This document shows positions 16,076-23,296 of a stretch of 26,979 nt of DNA, one piece after another. The notes beneath the pieces were generated by a model. That model was not told the origin of the DNA and did not search any database. It saw only the letters and a list, made by a program, of their open reading frames with translations. The stretch comes from an uncultured Chlorobiota bacterium (lineage in GTDB: Bacteria > Bacteroidota > Bacteroidia > Bacteroidales > JAADGE01). The stretch is from NCBI GenBank assembly GCA_947311265.1, contig CAMZKQ010000173.1, positions 1 to 26,979 of the forward strand. The letters run 5' to 3'. Both the position numbers and the translations under genes were made by a program. The stretch's first letter is position 1. Every line of letters starts with the position of its first letter.

Positions 16076-17193
16076 TGGCAAATAAGCAACTAAAATATAA
16101 AATTGCATTACGCCTTTTGCCCAAAATAGGCAGCATAAATGCCAAGAATTTAATCGCTTACGCAGGTAGCCCTGAGGCGGTCTTTAAAATTCCGCAGGAA
16201 TTACTACTAAAAATACCTGGAATTGGAAACGTCTTATCCAACCTGATTTTAAAAAACAGGAAAACTGCACTAGAAAGGGCAGAAAAAGAGATACAATTCA
16301 TTTCTAAAAATGGGATTAAAGTTTTGTTTTTCTTGGATAAAAATTACCCCTTCCTCTTAAAACAATGCCCTGATGCTCCCATTTTACTTTTCCAGAAAGG
16401 CGAAATTAATTTTGAAAACCGAAAAGCCGTAAGCATTGTTGGCACTCGCAATGCAACGCCCGAAGGGCTTGATAATGTACGCACTCTGGTTAAAGATTTA
16501 GTGCCACACAACCCTATAATTGTGAGTGGATTAGCCTATGGTATTGATGTGTGTGCCCACAAAGAAGCACTAAAACAAGGGCTTGATACGGTTGCCGTTT
16601 TGGGGCATGGTTTCGATAGGCTTTACCCTGCTGCCCATAAAAAAGTGGCAAAATCTATTACAGAAAACGGGGCTTTGCTTACCGAATTTTTGAGTGCATC
16701 TAAATTTGACCGGCAGAATTTCCTGCAAAGGAACAGAATTGTTGCGGGATTATCTCAGGCATCAATTATTGCCGAATCGGCAATAAAAGGCGGCTCGCTT
16801 ACCACGGCAAACATAGCCAACTCGTACAGCCGAGATGTTTTTGCATTTCCTGGCCGGCTAACTGATAAGTACTCCGAGGGTTGCAACGCATTAATTAAAC
16901 AAAACCGTGCCGCACTTATTCAATCTGCCAAGGATATTGAGTACCTGCTGGGCTGGGAAGAGAGTAAAGAGCAAGCAGTTCAGCAACATTTATTTGCCGT
17001 GCTTAGCGAAGACGAAAAAGTATTAGCAAAAATCCTTAATGAACAGAAAAGTGCAACTATTGATATTATTTGCAAAGAGAGCAAATTTAGTATGAGTAGG
17101 GTCTCTGCTTTGTTGCTTGGTTTAGAGTTTAAAAATTTGATACGCAGTTTGCCCGGAAAAGTGTATCAAGTATTGGGGGAAATTTCGATATAA
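16075..17193 (+). CDS. dprA: DNA-processing protein DprA
   Basis: DprA binds incoming single-stranded DNA and loads RecA during natural transformation. The 372 residues have a helix-hairpin-helix-like N-terminus (LLPKIGSINAKNLI, IPGIGNVLSNLI), then the Rossmann-like core with VSIVGTRNATPEG, IVSGLAYGIDVCAHKEAL, AVLGHGFDRLYPAAH, NFLQRNRIVAGLS, AESAIKGGSLTTANIA and VFAFPGRLTDKYSEGCNALI. A C-terminal winged-helix domain follows (about 310-370). The loop usually written GxGxDxxYPxxN here ends in His instead of Asn, a small variation. It overlaps rsmI by one base and is closed by its own terminator. No other competence gene is in the window. Confidence 0.95.
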   Translation: MANKQLKYKIALRLLPKIGSINAKNLIAYAGSPEAVFKIPQELLLKIPGIGNVLSNLILKNRKTALERAEKEIQFISKNGIKVLFFLDKNYPFLLKQCPDAPILLFQKGEINFENRKAVSIVGTRNATPEGLDNVRTLVKDLVPHNPIIVSGLAYGIDVCAHKEALKQGLDTVAVLGHGFDRLYPAAHKKVAKSITENGALLTEFLSASKFDRQNFLQRNRIVAGLSQASIIAESAIKGGSLTTANIANSYSRDVFAFPGRLTDKYSEGCNALIKQNRAALIQSAKDIEYLLGWEESKEQAVQQHLFAVLSEDEKVLAKILNEQKSATIDIICKESKFSMSRVSALLLGLEFKNLIRSLPGKVYQVLGEISI

Positions 17194-17226
17194 AAAATCC
17201 GCTAGGAAAAACCTAACGGATTTTTT
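17192..17226 (+). terminator. Terminator of rsmI-dprA
   Basis: AAAAAATCCGCTAGG and CCTAACGGATTTTTT form a 15-bp stem with one mismatch around an AAAAA loop. It begins within the dprA stop codon and ends in a T run. Confidence 0.85.
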
Positions 17227-17271
17227 AAAATTGTATTTTGTACCTGTCCTAAAAGGAATGGACTTATCTAT

Positions 17272-17323
17272 TCGCCTGCGAGTGTTTTTACTTTTTTAAA
17301 AAGGTACTCGCAGGGCGATTTTT
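17272..17323. terminator. GC-rich hairpin between dprA and hppA
   Basis: TCGCCTGCGAGT (17272-17283) pairs with ACTCGCAGGGCGA (17306-17318) with one bulged base. The loop itself can pair (ACTTTTT with AAAAAGGT). A T run follows only on the plus strand, which is odd because the nearest unfinished transcript is hppA on the minus strand. Confidence 0.45.
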
Positions 17324-17347
17324 AGCTTCAAGTTCTGTTTTAATAAG

Positions 17348-19765
17348 CTATTGCAAATCTCCTGTTGCTGCAATTTCTACAGTACCACTAGTTTCATTTT
17401 CGGCAGTAGCCGTTGTTAGTGGATTCTCCTGAGTTGGAAGAACTGCATTTTCAGCCAGTTCTATAGAGTTTTGTTTTACATCATTATAATGGATTACATC
17501 GCCTACTGAGCCTTTAACGTCAAAGCTAGATTTTGCTTTAATTTCTTTTTTATCTGTGCTTTTGTCTTGCTTGCCATCAATATCTAAGGCAATACTTGGT
17601 GCAATAACAAGTGCAACAATGGCCATTAATTTCACCAAGATATTCAATGATGGTCCTGACGTATCTTTAAGTGGGTCGCCTACTGTGTCGCCTACAACTG
17701 TTGCGGTGTGTACATCAGAGCCTTTTCCGTAAGTGGAATCTCCTATTTGTACGCCTTCCTCAACCATTTTTTTAGCATTGTCCCAAGCTCCACCGGCGTT
17801 GGATTGGAATATTGCCATGATAACTCCTGTTGCTGTAACGCCTGCAAGTAAGCCACCAAGCATTTCTGCTCCGCCTAAAAATCCTACCAAAGTAGGTACT
17901 GCAAGTGCTAATACACCTGGCATAACCATTTCTTTCAGCGATGCTTTTGTTGAAATTTCTACACATTTATCGTATTCGGCAGCACCGTCGGCAGCTTTTA
18001 CTGTTGCTTTTTCTTCATCGGTAGCTTCGCTCATGTTGCCATCGTATTTTTTGATGATAACAAGGGCGGCTTTTAATACTGGAATTTCTTTAAATTGTCG
18101 TCTAACTTCATCAATCATCATACTTGCTGCACGCCCCACGGCACCCATTGCCATTGCTGAAAATAGGAAGGGTAACATTGAGCCTACAAAAAGCCCTGCA
18201 ATTATTGTTGATTTTGAAATATCAATACTTGTAACATTAGCTTGTACCATAAATGCTGAAAATAGGGCTAATGCAGTAAGTGCAGCAGAACCTATGGCAA
18301 ATCCTTTGCCTATTGCAGCGGTGGTGTTTCCTACGGCATCTAATTTATCAGTTCGCTGGCGAACTTCTGGGTCTAGTTCTGACATTTCGGCGATACCACC
18401 TGCATTATCTGCAATTGGTCCGTATGCGTCGATGGCTAGCTGGATACCAGTATTTGCGAGCATTCCTACGGCTGCAATTGCGATACCATAAAGCCCAGCA
18501 AAGTAGTAAGAACCCATTATTGCTGCCGCAATAATTAAAACGGGGAGTGCCGTAGATTTCATACCTACTTCTAACCCGCCAATGATTGTAGTGGCTGCTC
18601 CTGTTCTTGATTTATCAACAATAGAGGTTACTGGTTTTGTTCCTGTTCCTGTGTAGTACTCTGTAACTTTACCAATAAAGTAACCTGCTGCAAGCCCAAT
18701 AATTGTAGCTAGAAAAACATGGTAGGAGTGGTAAGTGGTTGTTATAATGTTATTTGCGTCTTCTTCTACAACAGTCCAAGTATCTGGAAGCATTGCGTCG
18801 ATAATAAAGTAAGAAGCAACAATCATAACCCCTGCGGAAACAAATTCGCCGAGATTGAGTGCTTTCTGTGGGTCGCCCCCATCGGTAACTTTCACAAAGA
18901 ATGTGCCTATTATAGATACTAAAATCCCTGCTCCTGCTAGCATTAGTGGCAACATTACAGGACCTAATTTGAATCCTGAAACGACTGCTGCGGAATCCAT
19001 AAATGCAGTCCCAAGTACCATTGTGGCTATAATTGAGCCTACAAACGACTCGAAAAGGTCGGCGCCCATTCCTGCTACATCGCCAACGTTGTCGCCAACG
19101 TTATCGGCTATTGTTGCTGGGTTTAGTGGGTGGTCTTCTGGTATTCCTGACTCTACTTTCCCTACAAGGTCTGCTCCTACATCGGCTGCTTTTGTATAGA
19201 TGCCTCCACCTACACGTGCAAAAAGGGCGATTGATGATGCCCCTAATGAAAATCCTGAAATTACATTTAAAACTTCGGTCATTCCGCCATCAAAATTCAT
19301 ATTAGAGTACACTGCAAAAAGGACTGTAAGCCCTAGTACGCCTAATGAAACAACTCCAAGCCCCATAACGGCACCGCCGTTAAATGCTACTTTTAGTGCT
19401 TCGTTTAGTGAGTTTCTTGCGGCGTTTGTAGTACGCACGTTTGCTTTTACGGCTATTCTCATGCCTAAATATCCTGCCAAAGCAGAAAGCCCTGCACCTA
19501 CGATAAATGAAACGGCTACCCAGCCGTTGGAGGTGGCATCGTTCATGCCTTTAAAGAAGAGGAGTACGGCTACTGCAATTACAAAAATGGCGAGTACTTT
19601 ATACTCTGCTTTTAGAAATGACATTGCTCCATCGGCAATGTATTTAGCAATCGTTTTCATTTTGTCTGTACCTTCCTCTTGCTTTTTTACCCATGCTGCT
19701 TTCACAACCATGTATATTAGCCCGATAACGCTAGAAGCGATAAGTACTAAAATTAAGTTTCCCAT
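17348..19765 (-). CDS. hppA: K+-dependent membrane pyrophosphatase (Na+ and/or H+ pump)
   Basis: This integral-membrane enzyme couples PPi hydrolysis to Na+ and/or H+ export. It has about 16 helices and 805 residues. The catalytic regions are GGGIYTKAADVGADLVGKVE (187-205), DNVGDNVGDVAGMGADLFES (221-240, with Glu239 as the gate residue) and DVHTATVVGDTVGDPLKDTSGP (685-706, cited as VVGDTVGDPLKDTSG). GNTTAAIGKGFAIGSA has Ala483 and Gly486, the pair found in K+-dependent enzymes (Lys and Thr in K+-independent ones). Bacteroidota enzymes of this class include Na+,H+ pumps. The ion is not settled by what I can see. After the last helix (about 728) comes a soluble tail of about 75 Ser/Thr/Glu-rich residues. 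Confidence 0.95.
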   Translation of the reverse strand: MGNLILVLIASSVIGLIYMVVKAAWVKKQEEGTDKMKTIAKYIADGAMSFLKAEYKVLAIFVIAVAVLLFFKGMNDATSNGWVAVSFIVGAGLSALAGYLGMRIAVKANVRTTNAARNSLNEALKVAFNGGAVMGLGVVSLGVLGLTVLFAVYSNMNFDGGMTEVLNVISGFSLGASSIALFARVGGGIYTKAADVGADLVGKVESGIPEDHPLNPATIADNVGDNVGDVAGMGADLFESFVGSIIATMVLGTAFMDSAAVVSGFKLGPVMLPLMLAGAGILVSIIGTFFVKVTDGGDPQKALNLGEFVSAGVMIVASYFIIDAMLPDTWTVVEEDANNIITTTYHSYHVFLATIIGLAAGYFIGKVTEYYTGTGTKPVTSIVDKSRTGAATTIIGGLEVGMKSTALPVLIIAAAIMGSYYFAGLYGIAIAAVGMLANTGIQLAIDAYGPIADNAGGIAEMSELDPEVRQRTDKLDAVGNTTAAIGKGFAIGSAALTALALFSAFMVQANVTSIDISKSTIIAGLFVGSMLPFLFSAMAMGAVGRAASMMIDEVRRQFKEIPVLKAALVIIKKYDGNMSEATDEEKATVKAADGAAEYDKCVEISTKASLKEMVMPGVLALAVPTLVGFLGGAEMLGGLLAGVTATGVIMAIFQSNAGGAWDNAKKMVEEGVQIGDSTYGKGSDVHTATVVGDTVGDPLKDTSGPSLNILVKLMAIVALVIAPSIALDIDGKQDKSTDKKEIKAKSSFDVKGSVGDVIHYNDVKQNSIELAENAVLPTQENPLTTATAENETSGTVEIAATGDLQ

Positions 19766-19822
19766 AGTGATTCTTTTAAATTTTTACTCAGTTAAATTAT
19801 AGTGGATATATATTTCAATGCG

Positions 19823-19852
19823 TAAAAGTAAAAAAAAATACTTAGGTTCAAA
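19823..19852 (-). promoter_or_regulatory. Candidate promoter for hppA
   Basis: TTTG (19852-19849), 18 bases and TACTTTTA (19830-19823) match the Bacteroidetes form with one change in the -7 box. The leader to ATG 19765 would be about 50 bases. In the rest of 19853-20050 I see only AT-rich sequence. Confidence 0.4.
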
Positions 19853-20050
19853 ACAAAAATGAGGGGCAAAGTAAATAAAGTGTGAAAAAGTGAAAGATTT
19901 TTAGAAAATCTTTAATAATGTTTTTACTATCAATACTATAAAGGTATGAAAAGTGGTGAGTAATTCACTGGAAATGTAAATTAAGCTTTACCTTTACAAC
20001 CGTTTGAAAATTAGCACTTAATGGGCTTTTTCGGTGGCTTAAAAAGGGCT

Positions 20051-20917
20051 TTAATATGTTTTTGTCATATAAGAAGGGACTACAATAATAAAATCAGCTT
20101 TATTTTTGTTGTCGTCTTCTAATTTTTTTATATCGTCCTGCTCAACTGTAGAGATTGTTAATACTTTAATTTTTTTGTTTTTTAACTTCAAGTGCCAAAC
20201 AATACCTTCGTGATTATCAGAGTGGTACGCTCCATTATAATGTACAAAAACAGTTCCTGCTCCGCTATTTCTCATAATAAAGTGTGCCATTGTTGCGTCT
20301 TTTATGGCTTGCGATTTCGGAAAATTATCTGTGGTATGTCCCATTTGCTTGCCCATTTCGAGCATTTTTGCATAGCAGGCAACATTGGCATCATAGGCTG
20401 GGGGCAGTGGGCAGATGTACTCTTTGGCTTCCGGCGAAAGTTTATCTAAGCCTTTAAAACCTTGCTTATAAACGACCCCTGCATATCGGCGTGGGATATT
20501 TGTGGCAATAAATTTGAGCTTGTTTTCTTTAGCAAATTCGACTAATGGTTTGTAGTCGGTTTTGTAATTGTCCCATTTTCGTATTTCTGCCTCAAATTTC
20601 TTTTTTGTAATTATTTCGGCAAAATACTCGTCTATAATTAATTGGTTATCAGCCTCAAACATCTCTGCACCTAGCACAAGTTTATTGCCTAATTGGGTAT
20701 GCAAATCTTTTGTTATTTCGAGTTCTAGCCAATGGCTTATTGGGTTATTGTGTAGCTCGCCAATAAAAATATAGTTGGTTGCTTGGAGCTGCTTCATCAT
20801 TTTTTTATAGTTCACTTTTTTGCCTTCGGCATTAAATAGCTGATAAGCTGGCTTTTGAGCGAAAGTGGTCATTGCAAAAATGGAAAATATAAAGGTTAAT
20901 ATTATGCTTTGTTTCAT
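20051..20917 (-). CDS. ChaN-family haem-binding/uptake-like secreted protein
   Basis: This protein belongs to the ChaN/Cofac_haem_bdg family, whose Campylobacter member binds haem and is linked to iron uptake. It has 288 residues with a signal peptide (MKQSIILTFIFSIFAMTTFA, cleaved before Q) and no lipobox. Family motifs are NYIFIGELHNNPISHWLELE (48-67), LGAEMFEADNQ, WDNYKTDYKPLVEFAKEN, IATNIPRRYAG, DATMAHFI and VFVHYNGAYHSDNHEGI. The His residues of GELHNN and of the YNGAYHSD region are candidate ligands. It follows the phosphohexomutase gene by 27 bases and is likely in its operon. Haem binding here is inference. Confidence 0.85.
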   Translation of the reverse strand: MKQSIILTFIFSIFAMTTFAQKPAYQLFNAEGKKVNYKKMMKQLQATNYIFIGELHNNPISHWLELEITKDLHTQLGNKLVLGAEMFEADNQLIIDEYFAEIITKKKFEAEIRKWDNYKTDYKPLVEFAKENKLKFIATNIPRRYAGVVYKQGFKGLDKLSPEAKEYICPLPPAYDANVACYAKMLEMGKQMGHTTDNFPKSQAIKDATMAHFIMRNSGAGTVFVHYNGAYHSDNHEGIVWHLKLKNKKIKVLTISTVEQDDIKKLEDDNKNKADFIIVVPSYMTKTY

Positions 20918-20944
20918 TTTGTGTATTTTTATTTTAGAGGGAAG

Positions 20945-22672
20945 TTATAAGCCCATATCTACTTTAATATCATTAATTTGGGCAGCCAGTTTGGCGTTAA
21001 GTGCTTCAAACTCATTTTTATTTTCCATTTGGGCTTTTAGCCCAATATAGAATTTTATCTTAGGCTCTGTGCCTGATGGGCGGACGGTAACTTTTGTTCC
21101 ACTTTGGGTAAAGAATTGTAGCACGTTGGAAACAGGCATTTTAATTTCTATTTTTTCGTCCGATTTTAAATCGTGAGTTTCTCTAGTTTTGTAGTCCTTT
21201 ATAAGCACCACCGGCGAACCTGCAATTTGCTTTGGCGGATTGGCTCTATAGTTGTCCATCATTTTACTGATTTCTTCGGCACCACTTTTTCCTTTTTTTA
21301 CGACGTTTACAAGGGCTTCTTTGTAAAAGCCAAATTCGGCATAAATATCAATTAGTAATTCGTAAAATGTTTTGCCCATATCCTTAGCCCAAGCCGCAGC
21401 TTCGGCAATAAGAGCTGCTGACATTACGGCATCTTTATCTCGCACAAATTCGCCAGCAAGGTAGCCGTAGCTTTCTTCGCCACCACCAATAAATAATTTT
21501 TTGCCTTCGTTGGCTTTTATTATTTCGGCAATAAATTTGAATCCTGTAAGGGTATCAAAATACTCAACATTAAATTTTTTGGCAATATCAAAAAGTAGCT
21601 CTGAGGTTACAATTGTTTTTACAATATATTCATTACCAGCCATTTTGCCTGCATCTAATCGTTTTTTTATTAGATAGTAAATAAGCACTGATGCGGTTTG
21701 GTTGCCATTGAGCAAAATAAATTCGCCCGACAAATCTTTAACAGCAATCCCGACTCTATCGGCATCTGGGTCGGTGGCAAGTACAAGTTCGGCACTGGTG
21801 GCTTTGGCTTTTTTTAAGGCCATCGAGAGGGCTTCTGCATTTTCAGGGTTGGGCGACACTACGGTAGGGAAGTTTCCATCGGTAATGTCTTGCTCCGGAA
21901 TGTTGATTATATTTTTGAAGCCGAAGGCTGCTAGTGCTTGTGGCACTAGTTTTACGCCTGTACCATGGATTGGTGTAAATACAATTTTCATGTCCTTTTG
22001 GCGTTCAATAATTTCTGGCGAAAGCGAAAGTTCTTTTAATTTTTGGATATAAATTTCATCAAAATCATTACCAATGGCAATGATATTTTCTTTTATTGGT
22101 TCAAATTTTATGTCATCAATATTAATGATTTTTTGCACTTGGGTAATTATGTTTTTATCGTGCGGTGCAACTACTTGCCCACCGTCGTCCCAGTAGGCTT
22201 TAAAGCCATTATATTCTTTAGGGTTGTGCGATGCGGTAATAACCACGCCACTTTGGCAGCCATAATGTCGCATTGCAAAAGAGAGTTCTGGTGTGGGGCG
22301 AAGGCTCTCGAATAGGTAAACTTTAAAGCCGTTGGCTGAAAATATATTGGCACAAGTTTCGGCAAATAGGCGGCTATTATTTCGGCAATCGTGAGCCACT
22401 GCTACGCTTATTTGTGGTAGCTTCGAGAAGCTAGATTTCACATAATTAGAAAGCCCTTGTGTGGCTGCTCCTATGGTGTAAATATTTATTTTATTTGTGC
22501 CAGCCCCCATTATTCCACGCATTCCTCCTGTGCCGAACTCTAGGTCTTTATAGAATGATTCGATGAGTTCTTTTTCGTTATTGTCAAGCATTTCTTGTAC
22601 TTGTGCTTTTGTTTGGGCATCGTAATTTCCTGTAAGCCAAAGTGCTGCTTTTTTTCTTATTTGGGTATCCAT
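20945..22672 (-). CDS. Phosphohexomutase (phosphoglucomutase/phosphomannomutase)
   Basis: This alpha-D-phosphohexomutase interconverts hexose 1- and 6-phosphates for glycan and cell-wall precursors. It has 575 residues, the length of the PgcA-like phosphoglucomutases. The phosphoserine loop is TASHNPKEYNGF with Ser148. The Mg2+ loop is ATDPDADRVG (Asp301, 303, 305). The sugar-binding loop is GGGEESYG (396-403) and the phosphate-binding loop is RPSGTEPKIKFY near the C-terminus. All four are intact. Substrate choice between glucose and mannose phosphates is not decided by these motifs. A candidate promoter (TACTTTTA, 22724-22717 on the minus strand) lies about 45 bases upstream. chaN follows. 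Confidence 0.93.
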   Translation of the reverse strand: MDTQIRKKAALWLTGNYDAQTKAQVQEMLDNNEKELIESFYKDLEFGTGGMRGIMGAGTNKINIYTIGAATQGLSNYVKSSFSKLPQISVAVAHDCRNNSRLFAETCANIFSANGFKVYLFESLRPTPELSFAMRHYGCQSGVVITASHNPKEYNGFKAYWDDGGQVVAPHDKNIITQVQKIINIDDIKFEPIKENIIAIGNDFDEIYIQKLKELSLSPEIIERQKDMKIVFTPIHGTGVKLVPQALAAFGFKNIINIPEQDITDGNFPTVVSPNPENAEALSMALKKAKATSAELVLATDPDADRVGIAVKDLSGEFILLNGNQTASVLIYYLIKKRLDAGKMAGNEYIVKTIVTSELLFDIAKKFNVEYFDTLTGFKFIAEIIKANEGKKLFIGGGEESYGYLAGEFVRDKDAVMSAALIAEAAAWAKDMGKTFYELLIDIYAEFGFYKEALVNVVKKGKSGAEEISKMMDNYRANPPKQIAGSPVVLIKDYKTRETHDLKSDEKIEIKMPVSNVLQFFTQSGTKVTVRPSGTEPKIKFYIGLKAQMENKNEFEALNAKLAAQINDIKVDMGL

Positions 22673-22755
22673 GTTGCTATTTTAATGGGTTCTATTTTTC
22701 TATTTCTGATTTTTTGTAAAAGTAATAAATATTTAGGCAAGTTGTAAAATTTTGC

Positions 22756-23216
22756 TTAATAATTTTGAAAATAGGCTAGTTCTTTCGCTGCGACTTGTTT
22801 TTTCAATACATTGTTACTCGCTATTGCTGTTGCAAAAAATAATTCATTTAACATAAATTGTCCATAATACCCATTACATATTGATAATTGCTGACAACTA
22901 GCTGTGCTTATTTCTGAGGCAGGACGAATTTCGTTGTAAGCAATTTTCACATCTTTAAGTGTTGGGGCATCAAAAAACTCTGTAGGCAACTGTGTATTTT
23001 CTAGCGTTGCAGCACTCTATGCGACTGTTTCTTTTACAGGGTGCGTTTTATCATAAGTGGCACTTGTCGTTTTTTCTCTTTTGTTTTTTGGTAAAAAGGA
23101 AAGAGTACTAATACAATGATTGCAAGTCCATAAAGCGTTATTTTATAGCCATAGCACTTGGAAATAAACAGGTTACAATTTTTTAATGATTTTTTTTTTA
23201 CAAAAGGTTTTATTTT
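22756..23216 (-). pseudogene. Decayed small membrane-protein gene (candidate)
   Basis: The 624 bases between the mutase and batD hold no intact gene. On the minus strand one frame from 23216 encodes a membrane-like segment, LYGLAIIVLVLFPF. A one-base shift at the T5 run 23097-23093 leads into LPKNKREKTTSATYDKTH, then an in-frame TAG at 23019, and then an open stretch with TLENTQLPTEFFDAPTLKD that ends at 22756 (AYFQNY). The pieces would make one protein of about 125 residues with a single membrane helix. I recognise no family. No ATG is seen in the first frame. A short gene from TTG 22989 (77 residues) is possible but less likely. The remaining bases (22673-22755 and 23217-23296) hold promoters and a palindrome. 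Confidence 0.4.
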
Positions 23217-23238
23217 TTATTAAAAGCGACTATTTTTG
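23208..23238 (+). promoter_or_regulatory. Promoter for batD
   Basis: TATTTTTG (23231-23238) is an exact -7 box. TTTT (23208-23211) 19 bases upstream is a weak -33 box. The leader to ATG 23297 would be about 50 bases and contains the palindrome at 23261-23272. Confidence 0.55.
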
Positions 23239-23250
23239 TCAATTCAATTT

Positions 23251-23280
23251 AAAATTAAAAGCACTATAGTGCCTAATTTT
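23251..23280 (+). promoter_or_regulatory. Hairpin/palindrome in the batD leader
   Basis: GCACTATAGTGC (23261-23272) is a perfect 12-base palindrome. It is flanked by AAAATTA (23251-23257) and TAATTTT (23274-23280), which also pair. It lies between the predicted transcript start and ATG 23297, so it may be an operator or an RNA hairpin. Confidence 0.4.
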
Positions 23281-23296
23281 GATTTTTTCAATGTTT

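Noticed and set aside
17733..18491. Long plus-strand open frame opposite hppA (252 codons), with others at 18855-19199 and 19200-19802.
   Set aside because: They lie fully antisense to the conserved hppA gene and read as low-complexity Ala/Pro/Thr/Ile sequence, as expected from its codon pattern.
19803..20050. Small RNA or terminator in the gap between chaN and hppA.
   Set aside because: The repeats near 20021-20053 (GGGCTTT, GGCTTAAAAAGGGCTTT) are direct rather than inverted, and I found no convincing stem with a T run.
22756..22989. Stand-alone 77-residue gene from TTG 22989.
   Set aside because: The frame is open upstream to a TAG at 23019 with similar-looking sequence beyond it. No start signal is seen, so a decayed larger gene fits better.
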